Assembly: GCA_035304385.1 (NCBI GenBank)
Contig: DATGQD010000044.1
Location: forward strand, 98,199-162,198
DNA length: 64,000 nucleotides
Direction of reading: 5' to 3'
Source: ZC4RG29 sp035304385
GTDB taxonomy: Bacteria; Bacteroidota; Bacteroidia; Cytophagales; Cyclobacteriaceae
Part shown: positions 49,758 to 58,229 of the stretch, in pieces
Layout: the number at the start of each line of letters is the position of its first letter
How positions within the stretch are numbered: the first letter of the stretch is position 1
Translations under genes and position numbers: made by a program
The notes under the pieces: generated by a model
Told to the model about the DNA's origin: nothing
Database searches by the model: none
Seen by the model: the letters and a program-made list of their open reading frames with translations, nothing else

Positions 49758-51023
49758 TTACGCCTTGCCCGCTCTGTATCCTTTCGCTGCGAAATACAGA
49801 ATGTACAGATAACACGGAACCATAATTACATAGGCGCTTTTAGAGTTCCAGCCCGGCTGATCCAACAGCCAGCCGTACAACAGCGGTAACAGCGCTCCGC
49901 CTGCTATGGCCATGATCAGCAATGCCGATCCGATTTTGGTAAAGCGCCCCAACCCACTAATCGCTAAGGGGAAAATGGCGGGCCACATGAGCGAATTCGC
50001 AAGTCCCAGCAAGGCGATGAACGCAACAGATGCATATCGGTCGGTGACCAGTGCGAGTACCGTAAAGATGACACCCAGCACGGCACATACCCGGAGGGCC
50101 GCCTGCTGCGAAATGTATTTGGGAATAGTAAAAATGCCGATGACATATCCGATCAACATGAACGCAAGTGTCGCCTGCGTAAAGTAACGGGCGATGGAAA
50201 GTTCTATTCCGAGCGACTTGCCGTAGCTGATAATCGTATCACCCGCCATAACCTCGACGCCCACGTACAAAAACAAGGCGAGTACGCCGAGGAACAGGTG
50301 AGGAAAATCGAAGATGCTCTTTTTGCTCCCTGCGGTAGCGACAGTCCCGCCATCATCACCTTCATCGTTGATGTCAGGGAGTGAAGACAGTACAACGGCC
50401 ACGGCCAACAGCACGAGTACGCCCGCGATAATAATATACGGCACCACTACCCTGCTGGCCAGTTCGTCCAGGGTGGCGGCCCTCGCGGCAGCGTCCATGG
50501 TTGCAAGACTCGCCTCGAGCGCGTCTGCATCCTTGAGTGCGATATAACCAAAGATCAGCCCGGCAAGAATACCAGCCACCTTGTTACAGATCCCCATAAT
50601 GCTAATCCGTGTCGCCGCACTTTCAATGGGGCCGATAATGGATACGTATGGATTGGATGCCGTCTGAAGAAGTGCGAGGCCGGTGCCTATGATAAACAAT
50701 CCAAACAGGAACATGTTATAGCTTCTCGCGTTGGCGGCCGGTACAAATACAAGTGCCCCCACAGCCATAACGAGCAGTCCTAACGCCATCCCCTTTTTGT
50801 AGCCTGTCGCACGAAGTACTACCGACGACGGCAGCGCCATAACGGTATAGGCAATGAAGAATGCCGTCGCCACCAGGTACGACTGCAACTCACTCTCCAG
50901 TTCACAGGCGATTTTAAGATAGGGGATGAGTGTACCATTGACCCATGTAACAAACCCAAACACGAAAAACAAAGCCCCGATGATGGTCATCGAAAGGACG
51001 TACTGCTTCTTCTGGTCAGTCAT
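49758..51023 (-). CDS. FucP-family sugar MFS transporter
   Basis: The 421-residue, 12-helix transporter opens SMTIIGALFFVFGFVTWVNG, the FucP/glucose-galactose signature. The loop GIGxALLQTASNPYVSIIGP and the inner segments FFIAYTVMALPSSVVLRATGYKKG are characteristic of the glucose/galactose (GluP) and fucose groups. It moves a hexose with protons or Na+ into the cell; which sugar is not certain. It is convergent with pnuC (12-base gap) and divergent from the nucleotidyltransferase gene. Confidence 0.9.
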   Translation of the reverse strand: MTDQKKQYVLSMTIIGALFFVFGFVTWVNGTLIPYLKIACELESELQSYLVATAFFIAYTVMALPSSVVLRATGYKKGMALGLLVMAVGALVFVPAANARSYNMFLFGLFIIGTGLALLQTASNPYVSIIGPIESAATRISIMGICNKVAGILAGLIFGYIALKDADALEASLATMDAAARAATLDELASRVVVPYIIIAGVLVLLAVAVVLSSLPDINDEGDDGGTVATAGSKKSIFDFPHLFLGVLALFLYVGVEVMAGDTIISYGKSLGIELSIARYFTQATLAFMLIGYVIGIFTIPKYISQQAALRVCAVLGVIFTVLALVTDRYASVAFIALLGLANSLMWPAIFPLAISGLGRFTKIGSALLIMAIAGGALLPLLYGWLLDQPGWNSKSAYVIMVPCYLYILYFAAKGYRAGKA

Positions 51024-51155
51024 GTAGATTACGGTTAGGTTTTATTTGGGTCATGCACCTGGATAATTAAGCAAATCCCGGTTAAAGCTATAATTTTGAG
51101 GGTATATTAACGAAAGCCGGAATTTGCATACTGATTAGAAAAAAACGAAAACCCT

Positions 51156-52076
51156 ATGGACACACCAAAAAGCACGCAAAAAAAGTTAACTCTGCTCGTA
51201 CTCGCCGCGGGGATAGGTAGCCGTTACGGCGGCATCAAACAGATCGACGGCTTTGGGCCGAACGGCGAAACCATCATGGATTACTCACTTTACGATGCGA
51301 TCAGGGCGGGGTTCACCAAGGTCGTGTTCATCGTACGGGATGAAATACAGGAAGCGGTAAAAGAAATGTTTCTCCCGCGCCTGCAAGGTCGTGTCGAAGT
51401 TGATTTTGTTATTCAATCGCTTGACAAGATCACACCTCCGGAATTCCGGAATCCGGAACGTCAGAAACCCTGGGGTACCGGGCACGCCATGCTGTGCGCA
51501 CAGGATGTGATCGCGGAACCCTTTGCGGTGATTAACGCTGACGACTTCTACGGGAGAGAAGCTTTTAGCGCCGTAGCGAAGCACTTCGCAGAAGACACGG
51601 AAGGCGCACATGCGCTCGTCGGTTATACACTGAAAGATGTCCTGTCGGACCACGGCAGCGTGTCGCGCGGCTGTGGTGAGCGGGATGCCGAGGGTTACCT
51701 GAAATCCGTAGTGGAACGCACCAAGATTGTGAAAGAGAACGGTAAGATCATAGCGCGTGAACCGAGCGGTGACATCATTATGGATCCTGAGACGCCCACG
51801 TCTATGAACTTCTGGGGATTTTATCCCTCGATTTTCCCAATCGCCGGTGAAATGTTTGTCGACTTCCTCAAAGAAAAACACAAAGAGCCGAAGGCCGAGT
51901 ATTTCATTCCGCTGTTTGTGAATCGCATGGTAAAAGAAGGTCGCGGAAAAGTACGGATCATTTCCGGAGGCGACACCTGGTTTGGCGTAACCTACCAGGA
52001 AGACAAAGAGATGGTGTCATCGCGCATCAAAGGGTTGGTCGAAAAGGGTGTGTATCCTTCCGCACTCTGGAGTTAA
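51156..52076 (+). CDS. Sugar-phosphate nucleotidyltransferase-family protein
   Basis: The 306-residue GT-A-like nucleotidyltransferase starts LLVLAAGIGSRYGGIKQIDGFG with the G-x-G-x-R nucleotide-binding turn. PWGTGHAMLCA and INADDFYGREAFS provide the metal-binding aspartates, and MNFWGFYPSIF is also characteristic. The exact sugar is not identified. Its promoter region overlaps the divergent FucP gene's upstream region, which fits a shared carbohydrate theme. Confidence 0.85.
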   Translation: MDTPKSTQKKLTLLVLAAGIGSRYGGIKQIDGFGPNGETIMDYSLYDAIRAGFTKVVFIVRDEIQEAVKEMFLPRLQGRVEVDFVIQSLDKITPPEFRNPERQKPWGTGHAMLCAQDVIAEPFAVINADDFYGREAFSAVAKHFAEDTEGAHALVGYTLKDVLSDHGSVSRGCGERDAEGYLKSVVERTKIVKENGKIIAREPSGDIIMDPETPTSMNFWGFYPSIFPIAGEMFVDFLKEKHKEPKAEYFIPLFVNRMVKEGRGKVRIISGGDTWFGVTYQEDKEMVSSRIKGLVEKGVYPSALWS

Positions 52077-52130
52077 CCTCTCCACATAAAGTACCTGTCT
52101 GAAGTGGCGTCCGTTTCGTACCTTAGGTGT

Positions 52131-52898
52131 ATGAATGCAATAGTGCGACTTGCGAATGACTTTGTCGGGTACAGGGCGTTCGCACCGGTTCTTATCGGCA
52201 TTGCCGTAGTGTTGATTTCATTCCGAACCGCTGATCCCGCGGCCCGTTCGCTCATGGGCGGATGGCAGCACGATTCGGGCGATCAGCGCATGACGCGCAT
52301 ATTTACCGAGAAGTATTTTACCATCGCAACATACCGCAAGGCCGATGGTGAGTTCATCAGCACGGCGGGTGGCTCCTGGAGGATAGAGGGAACCAACATC
52401 GTTCAGTTGTATGAATACCACACTGCGAACCCGGACCTCGTCGGCAAAGAAGAGCGGTTCCCCCTTGAAGCCGGTGATGACGCTTTTTCACTGAAATCCG
52501 GCAGCGCAAAGGAGATGTGGAAACGCCTGGACGATGGAACACCCGGGCAGCTGGCGGGCGCCTGGTTGTTTACCGGCCGGTACCAGGATGGTGAATTGCA
52601 ACGGCGCACACCGGGCGTTCGGAAGACGATGAAAATCTTGTCAGGCACACGTTTCCAATGGATCGCCTACAACACAGAAACCAAAGAATTCTTCGGAACA
52701 GGGGGCGGCACATATACCACCGAGAACGGCAAGTATACGGAAACGATCGAGTTCTTTTCACGCGATAAGTCGCGTGTGGGCGCCAGCCTCCAATTCGAGT
52801 TCAGCCTGGAAGATGGCGAATGGCGACATAAAGGCCGTAGCAGCCGCGGCGAACCCCTGGACGAAGTATGGACGCGGAGGGAAGTGTTGGGGCTATAA
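52131..52898 (+). CDS. Membrane-anchored or secreted protein with two lipocalin-like repeats
   Basis: The 255-residue product starts at ATG 52131 (an in-frame GTG at 52104 is an alternative). One N-terminal hydrophobic segment (APVLIGIAVVLISF) precedes two related beta-rich units. Unit 1 (about residues 40-140) opens SLMGGWQHDSG and has TAGGSWRIEGTNIVQ. Unit 2 (about 150-255) opens QLAGAWLFTGR and has GTGGGTYTTENGKYTETIEF. Both end with W-x-R. No enzyme motif is seen. A ligand-binding or structural role outside the cytoplasm is possible. Confidence 0.65.
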   Translation: MNAIVRLANDFVGYRAFAPVLIGIAVVLISFRTADPAARSLMGGWQHDSGDQRMTRIFTEKYFTIATYRKADGEFISTAGGSWRIEGTNIVQLYEYHTANPDLVGKEERFPLEAGDDAFSLKSGSAKEMWKRLDDGTPGQLAGAWLFTGRYQDGELQRRTPGVRKTMKILSGTRFQWIAYNTETKEFFGTGGGTYTTENGKYTETIEFFSRDKSRVGASLQFEFSLEDGEWRHKGRSSRGEPLDEVWTRREVLGL

Positions 52899-52978
52899 GG
52901 ATGTGTTGAGGTGCCTGCCCGGCTGCCCAACGTGATTATGAATGTTGGTGTGGCCGGCGGATCAAAAGCCGGTACACC

Positions 52979-53398
52979 TCAAAAGCGCTCCAATTCCGAG
53001 AAGAAAAAGTCACTCTCAATCGAGGCATTTTCGTCGCTATCGGAGCCGTGGATGGCGTTGGCTTCTATTGATGTGGCGAACAGTGCGCGGATGGTGCCGG
53101 CCGCTGCCTTTTTGGGATCGGTAGCGCCAATGAGGTTTCTGAAATCTTCCACGGCATTATCCTTCTCCAGTATCATGGGCACAATGGCTCCTGAGGACAT
53201 ATACTTCACCAGATCGCCGTAAAACGGCCTTTCTTTGTGGACGGCGTAGAACTGACCGGCGCGTTCCGCGCTTAGTATGGTTTTCTTGAGCGCAACAATC
53301 CTGAATCCTGCTTCTTCGATCATCTTGATGATAGCCCCGGTGTGGCCTGCGCCAACTGCATCGGGCTTAATCATAGTAAACGTCCGGTTTCCTGCCAT
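52979..53398 (-). CDS. ndk: Nucleoside diphosphate kinase
   Basis: Transfers the gamma phosphate between NTPs and NDPs through a phosphohistidine. The 139-residue product starts at ATG 53398 (MAGNRTFTMIKPDAVGAGHT); the open frame further upstream is not part of the family. The active-site block is NAIHGSDSDENA with H117. Family length and the MIKPDAV opening are exact. It is divergent from nrnA across 148 bases. Confidence 0.97.
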   Translation of the reverse strand: MAGNRTFTMIKPDAVGAGHTGAIIKMIEEAGFRIVALKKTILSAERAGQFYAVHKERPFYGDLVKYMSSGAIVPMILEKDNAVEDFRNLIGATDPKKAAAGTIRALFATSIEANAIHGSDSDENASIESDFFFSELERF

Positions 53399-53434
53399 TC
53401 TGTCGTTAATTGTTTGTTTTCGCAAATACGGGCG

Positions 53435-53442
53435 CAAAAATA
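53435..53442 (-). promoter_or_regulatory. -7-like box upstream of ndk
   Basis: Minus-strand TATTTTTG is an exact TAnnTTTG match 36 bases before the ndk ATG. No good -33 TTTG is seen. Confidence 0.35.
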
Positions 53443-53546
53443 GAAAAAATTCCTTCAGTCTGCGGTCAGCTGTCGCCCCGGTTTGCGGGTTTGACACTAC
53501 GAACGGAAAATTTTTAGCATTTTTGCCCTTTGGTTTTTCGGTAAGC

Positions 53547-54614
53547 ATGCAAAATGCACTAGAATTAAAGGATTTCCTTGAGCAGCCCCGAAAGGTGGTG
53601 GTCTTGATGCACTACAAACCCGATGCGGACGCCCTGGGCTCTTCCCTGGCGTTGGCCGCGTGGTTGAGAAAGGGGAATCACACGGTCACCGTGATATCTC
53701 CCAGCGACTATCCCTCCTTTTTGAATTGGATGCCCGGAAACGACGACGTTATCGTATATCAGGCCAACCGGCCCGGCGTGCCGACGCGCGCGATCGCTGA
53801 GGCCGACCTGGTCTTTTGCCTCGATTTTTCAAGCCTCTCAAGAATCAATGAACTCGGGGAACTGGTGCGGCAGTCATCAGCGAAAACGGTACTTGTCGAC
53901 CATCACCTGGAGCCTGAGCGTTTTGCGGACTTCGAGGAGTGGGATGCAACCGCCGCGTCTACGGCAGAACTGGTATACCGGTTGATTGTCGAACTCGGCG
54001 GCGAAGACAAGATAGACTGCTGTATCGCGGATTGCCTATACGCGGGATTAATGACCGACACAGGCAGTTTCCGCCACAACAATACCACGCATGAGGTATT
54101 TGTCACCGCCGCTGCGCTCGTCAAGCGGGGTGCAAATCCCCACCGGGTATCAAAACTCATCTACGACAATAATACGCTGGGGCGCTTGCGGCTCATGGGA
54201 TATGTGTTATCTCAAAAGTTGCAGGTCATTCCTGAGTTGAAGACCGCGTACATTACGCTCAGCCGCGACGAGCTCAGGCAACATGAGTCCCAGACCGGCG
54301 ACACGGAAGGCCTGGTCAACTACGGATTATCCATTAAAGATGTTATCCTATCCGTCCTCATTTATGAGCGAAAGGACGGTAGTGTTAAGCTGTCATTCCG
54401 ATCGATCGGCGACTTTTCCGTCAACGACCTGGCGCGGCAGCATTTCGAAGGAGGGGGACACAAAAATGCGGCAGGGGGGCAATCCTCGCTTTCCCTTGAC
54501 GACACACTTGCCAAATTCCTCTCCATACTGCCCTCGTACCGCGATTTATTGCGCAATGAGGGCTCCATTACAACCTTACCAACAAATCAGGAGTCTAAAC
54601 AAAACAAAGCATGA
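53547..54614 (+). CDS. nrnA: DHH-family phosphoesterase (NrnA-type oligoribonuclease/pAp phosphatase)
   Basis: Degrades very short RNAs and/or dephosphorylates pAp. The 355-residue product starts at ATG 53547 (MQNALELKDFLEQPRKVVVL). The DHH domain has HYKPDADALGSSLALAAWL, VFCLDFSSLSRI and TVLVDHHLEP with the diagnostic DHH. A DHHA1 domain near the C-terminus has FEGGGHKNAAGG. It overlaps the next gene by four bases (ATGA). The frame is open far upstream, but that stretch lies antisense to ndk. Confidence 0.92.
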   Translation: MQNALELKDFLEQPRKVVVLMHYKPDADALGSSLALAAWLRKGNHTVTVISPSDYPSFLNWMPGNDDVIVYQANRPGVPTRAIAEADLVFCLDFSSLSRINELGELVRQSSAKTVLVDHHLEPERFADFEEWDATAASTAELVYRLIVELGGEDKIDCCIADCLYAGLMTDTGSFRHNNTTHEVFVTAAALVKRGANPHRVSKLIYDNNTLGRLRLMGYVLSQKLQVIPELKTAYITLSRDELRQHESQTGDTEGLVNYGLSIKDVILSVLIYERKDGSVKLSFRSIGDFSVNDLARQHFEGGGHKNAAGGQSSLSLDDTLAKFLSILPSYRDLLRNEGSITTLPTNQESKQNKA

Positions 54615-55549
54615 GAATCTCATTGATACTGGCGGCAGGGATAGCCTTGCTAGCAGCCTGCTCCCAGTCGGCAATACGGGAAACCCCCAGTGGGTTCAAA
54701 TTTACGGTGGTGAAAGAAGGGACAGGGGAAGTCGCGCGACCCGCGCAATACGTGGTATTCAATTTCAGGGTGACCGATTCGGAGGATTCGATCTGGATAG
54801 ATACTTATGAGCGCGGGTACCCGGAATTTTCCCGGATCCAGGACAGCAGCGCCATCGCCCATGAAGACGGCATCACGCAAATGCTTCGGATGCTCTCGAA
54901 AGGCGACAGCGCGACCTTCAGCCTCACCCTTGCCGAGTTGTTCCGCGATTTTGCCAAACAACCGGTACCCCCGGATCTGGACTCGGCGCTCATCGTAACG
55001 TATGCCATTTCCGTACGCGAAATTGTGGCACAGGAAGATTTTGCTGAATTCCAGACGCGCATTGAGGAAGAGTATTACGATTTTATGAACCGGAACGCAA
55101 CCGAGCAACTCGGTAAGGATACGGTCGCGATCGACTCGTTCCTCAGCGAACGAAATATTGTCGCGGAAAAGCTGCCCTCAGGAATACGGTATGTAATCCA
55201 CAAGCAAGGAACCGGGCCGCTGGCACAGGCGGGCCAGGCGGTAATGGTCGACTACGCCGGTTACTTACTTGATGGCACCTATTTCGACACGTCAGATAAG
55301 GCGACCGCCGAAGAGAAGGGTCTTTTCGACGCCCGCCGGGATGCGCAGAACGGTTACCAGCCGTATGAAGTTGTCATTGACCAGAGTTCAGTGATCCAGG
55401 GATGGCACCAGGCCCTTAAGCAACTTAACGAGGGCGCGGAAGGAACATTTTACATCCCTTCCGGACTGGCGTATGGTCCGCAGTCCTTCAACGGAATAAA
55501 GGCCAACAGCGTGCTGGTATTCGACCTTAAGATGGTAGATATAAAGTAA
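54611..55549 (+). CDS. FKBP-type peptidyl-prolyl isomerase, lipoprotein (1)
   Basis: Extracytoplasmic folding catalyst, 312 residues, with lipobox LLAAC (Cys17). The start overlaps the nrnA stop by four bases. The C-terminal FKBP domain (about 180-312) has AVMVDYAGYLLDGTYFDTSD, VIQGWHQALKQLNEGAEGTF and YIPSGLAYGP. The N-terminal half (25-140) looks like a second, weaker FKBP domain (VVFNFRVTDSEDS, MLRMLSKGDSATF). It sits before a second FKBP lipoprotein. Confidence 0.9.
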   Translation: MRISLILAAGIALLAACSQSAIRETPSGFKFTVVKEGTGEVARPAQYVVFNFRVTDSEDSIWIDTYERGYPEFSRIQDSSAIAHEDGITQMLRMLSKGDSATFSLTLAELFRDFAKQPVPPDLDSALIVTYAISVREIVAQEDFAEFQTRIEEEYYDFMNRNATEQLGKDTVAIDSFLSERNIVAEKLPSGIRYVIHKQGTGPLAQAGQAVMVDYAGYLLDGTYFDTSDKATAEEKGLFDARRDAQNGYQPYEVVIDQSSVIQGWHQALKQLNEGAEGTFYIPSGLAYGPQSFNGIKANSVLVFDLKMVDIK

Positions 55550-55607
55550 CGCCCGCTTGAAAGTGGGCTGATGAAAACAACGGCTTAACCACTTTAGCAA
55601 TACAGAC

Positions 55608-56480
55608 ATGAAAGCAGGACAGATTATACTTTACGCCGTAATGGCCTTGTCGCTGGGCGCGTGCCTGAGTGATGACGGCAAGAATACACAGCTGAATGAA
55701 GAAGTAAAACTCATCGATGAATACCTCGCCGCCAACGGCATTACGGAGAATGTTTTGTACGATAACTTCAACGGTATCAGAATCCACGTGCACGAGTATG
55801 GAAAGTTGGCGCCCCCGCATGACGGGCAAAATGTAACTGTTAAATTTATCGGCAAGTTGTTCCCTGACGGCACCACTTACACGCAAGGCCCGGTAACCGA
55901 CAAGCTTCAGAGCCTGTCGCCCTTTGGCTTTGGCGTCACTGTGCGAAACATAATGACCGGATCGATCGTGACGGCCTATGTTCCTTCGAAGAGTGGCTAC
56001 GGTGCCTCCGGCGCCAACGGTGTACCTCCTGACGCGATCCTGGTCTACAACATTTGTCTTGCCCACACGGAGCGGACCCCCACGGAAAAAGCACAGTTCA
56101 AGACGGATAGCACTGCAATCGTTCAATACATCGAGGACAATGAGCTTGATCTCGAACTTCAAACCGGCGATGTGTGGATGGCTATTGACGAGTCCGGAGT
56201 AGGGCCTTTCGCGAACCCCTACTCGGTGGTCACGCTGGACTACAAGATGAGCCTGTTATCGAATCCCGGGTCGGTGGTCGATCAGGGCACCCTCACCCAG
56301 CGCTCCGTCTTCGAGTTGATCGACGGATTTAAAGTCGCAATACCGAAGTTGAGTAAAGGGGCGAAAGCCAGGTTTATTATACCTTCTATCCTGGGATACG
56401 GACCGGCAGGAACTTCGTCGGGTATCCCCGCCAATTCCAACCTCATTTATGAGGTTACGCTCACAGACATTCATGACTAA
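55608..56480 (+). CDS. FKBP-type peptidyl-prolyl isomerase, lipoprotein (2)
   Basis: The 290-residue lipoprotein has lipobox LSLGAC (Cys19). Two FKBP units are visible: residues about 45-150 (NVTVKFIGKLFPDGTTYTQG, IMTGSIVTAYVPSKSGYGAS) and about 175-290 (VVTLDYKMSLL, FKVAIPKLSKGAKARFIIPS, ILGYGPAGTSSGIPANSNLI). The second has the better core. Relation to the preceding protein is at fold level; they are not close copies. The last 8 bases overlap rdgB. It probably helps folding of outer-membrane or secreted proteins. Confidence 0.88.
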   Translation: MKAGQIILYAVMALSLGACLSDDGKNTQLNEEVKLIDEYLAANGITENVLYDNFNGIRIHVHEYGKLAPPHDGQNVTVKFIGKLFPDGTTYTQGPVTDKLQSLSPFGFGVTVRNIMTGSIVTAYVPSKSGYGASGANGVPPDAILVYNICLAHTERTPTEKAQFKTDSTAIVQYIEDNELDLELQTGDVWMAIDESGVGPFANPYSVVTLDYKMSLLSNPGSVVDQGTLTQRSVFELIDGFKVAIPKLSKGAKARFIIPSILGYGPAGTSSGIPANSNLIYEVTLTDIHD

Positions 56481-57057
56481 GATACTGTTCGCCTCCAACA
56501 GCGAACACAAGCTTTCGGAAGTCAGGTCCATCCTTGGGCCTGACTTCCGGATTTTAAGCCTTGCCGAAGTTGGACTGTATGAAGACATCCCTGAAACGCA
56601 AGACACGATTGAAGGCAACGCCGAGCAAAAGGCGCGGTATGTTTTCGAGCGTCAAAGAATGCCTTGCCTTGCCGACGACAGCGGGCTTGAGGTGAATGCC
56701 CTCGACGGTGAGCCGGGTGTCCGCTCGGCACGATACGCGGGCGAACATGGCAACAGCATAGAAAACATGCGGCTGCTGCTGAAAAAACTGGAAGGCGAAG
56801 ACGATCGCACCGCCCGCTTCAAGTGCGTGCTCGCCTACATCGATGAGGATGGGCAACTCTATCGGTTTGAAGGGATCGTAAAAGGTACCATTCTGACAGA
56901 ACAGCGGGGACAAGGCGGATTTGGATATGATCCGTTGTTTGTGCCTGAGGGCCACCAGAGAACATTCGCCGAAATGACGGACGAGGAGAAAAACACGATG
57001 AGCCATCGTACCCACGCCCTGAGAAAGTTCACCGAATTCATTAAGGCAAGAACCTGA
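56473..57057 (+). CDS. rdgB: Non-canonical purine NTP pyrophosphatase (RdgB/HAM1)
   Basis: Hydrolyses dITP, ITP and XTP to the monophosphate, keeping inosine out of DNA. The 194-residue product starts at ATG 56473, overlapping the previous stop by 8 bases (the frame is open to 56449). Signatures are ILFASNSEHKLSEVRSILGP, LADDSGLEVNALDGEPGVRS and GQGGFGYDPLFVPEGHQRTF, ending TMSHRTHALRKF. All catalytic and nucleotide-binding motifs are present. Confidence 0.97.
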   Translation: MTKILFASNSEHKLSEVRSILGPDFRILSLAEVGLYEDIPETQDTIEGNAEQKARYVFERQRMPCLADDSGLEVNALDGEPGVRSARYAGEHGNSIENMRLLLKKLEGEDDRTARFKCVLAYIDEDGQLYRFEGIVKGTILTEQRGQGGFGYDPLFVPEGHQRTFAEMTDEEKNTMSHRTHALRKFTEFIKART

Positions 57058-57091
57058 CGAATCTGGCCGCCGATCGTTAAGTTTGAGCCGT

Positions 57092-57745
57092 ATGACCACC
57101 GTACACTTTACCATCGGAATCACGGGCGGCAGCGGCTCGGGAAAAACCCGGTTCATCACCGAACTCGCACGGAGGTTCACGGCTGGCGAACTTTGCGTGA
57201 TCAACCAGGATCACTACTACAAGTCCATCGAACACCAGGAAGCCGACGCGAAAGGAATCGAGAATTTCGACCTCCCCACCGCCATCGACCACGAGCAATT
57301 CATACAAGACATACGGCAAATCAAGAATGGCCAGTCCGTGACCCGCACGGAGTATGTTTTCAACAATCCCGCAGCTGTTCCCAAGAAAATTGTCTTGCAA
57401 CCCGCACCGGTACTTATCGTGGAAGGCCTCTTCATACAATATTTCAAGGAAATCGAACGTGAACTCGACCTTACGCTTTTCATAGATGCGAGGGATCACC
57501 TCAAGCTGGCCCGCCGCATTCTCCGCGACAGCGAAGAACGGGGCTATGGCCTCGACGATGTCCTGTACAGGTTCCAGCACCATGTAATGCCCGTGTACAA
57601 GACCGCGATTGAGCCATTTCGGGATACCGCCGACCTGGTAATCCCGAATAACCACCATTTCGGGAGGGCGCTGGAATGGCTGGAATACGCTATCCGGGGC
57701 AAACTGGCGGCGAAGAAGGCCCCAGGAGGGCCCCTTCACCGTTAG
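57092..57745 (+). CDS. udk: Uridine kinase / phosphoribulokinase-uridine-kinase family
   Basis: Probable salvage enzyme that phosphorylates uridine or cytidine. The 217-residue product starts at ATG 57092 (a TTG at 57083 is the alternative). The P-loop is GITGGSGSGKTRF, then VINQDHYYKSIEHQE and LQPAPVLIVEGLFIQYFKEI; RDSEERGYGLDDVLYRFQHH completes the family pattern. The name udk is used for the family; the substrate is inferred. Confidence 0.88.
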   Translation: MTTVHFTIGITGGSGSGKTRFITELARRFTAGELCVINQDHYYKSIEHQEADAKGIENFDLPTAIDHEQFIQDIRQIKNGQSVTRTEYVFNNPAAVPKKIVLQPAPVLIVEGLFIQYFKEIERELDLTLFIDARDHLKLARRILRDSEERGYGLDDVLYRFQHHVMPVYKTAIEPFRDTADLVIPNNHHFGRALEWLEYAIRGKLAAKKAPGGPLHR

Positions 57746-57765
57746 TATTTCTTACCGGGATGTGC

Positions 57766-57773
57766 TAGTTTTG
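57766..57773 (+). promoter_or_regulatory. -7-like box before the small membrane protein gene
   Basis: TAGTTTTG matches TAnnTTTG exactly, 19 bases before ATG 57793. A -33 element is not obvious. Confidence 0.4.
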
Positions 57774-57792
57774 TACCCTTCAAGGACAAACG

Positions 57793-58143
57793 ATGAATCG
57801 GGAAAGAAGCAGGATGTTTATGATGATTTTCGGCTCGCTGACAGCCGTAATGGTCATTTTTACCCAGCTTTTCCTTTTCGAAGGCACCCACGCGGCGCAG
57901 GATTCTGGCGTTAAGACGGAGAAGACGAGCGACGAATCGTCCGGCGACAAAGTCTTCCTTTCCGCACCCCAGCCCTCGGTACTGTCGTCTTTCCACAATG
58001 GCCTCACCCACGAGGCAGTTCTCCTTTTCGAGATCCTTCTGGACGGCCAGACCTATAAGGGATGGGCGCCGGATGTTGCCGTGCCGCTCGGGAAATATTT
58101 CCTGACACTCTTCCGAACCATTATCTCTCCCAACGCGCCCTGA
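57793..58143 (+). CDS. Small membrane-anchored hypothetical protein, 116 residues
   Basis: One N-terminal hydrophobic helix (MFMMIFGSLTAVMVIFTQLF) is followed by an acidic, Ser/Thr-rich linker (about 35-55) and a C-terminal half with VLLFEILLDGQTYKGWAPDV and KYFLTLFRTII. No domain is recognised. It lies between udk and secDF on the same strand, 86 bases before secDF, so it might be linked to membrane protein handling, but nothing proves this. Confidence 0.65.
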   Translation: MNRERSRMFMMIFGSLTAVMVIFTQLFLFEGTHAAQDSGVKTEKTSDESSGDKVFLSAPQPSVLSSFHNGLTHEAVLLFEILLDGQTYKGWAPDVAVPLGKYFLTLFRTIISPNAP

Positions 58144-58229
58144 CGGGCGAACTACCCTGTTGCAGGTCGTAGAGATAAGCGACCCGCAACCTGATTGCTT
58201 TTCATTAGTTTTTCATTCTAACAATTCTC

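Noticed and set aside
53277..53546. Long upstream extension of nrnA
   Set aside because: It lies antisense to ndk, and the DHH family begins at the ATG at 53547.
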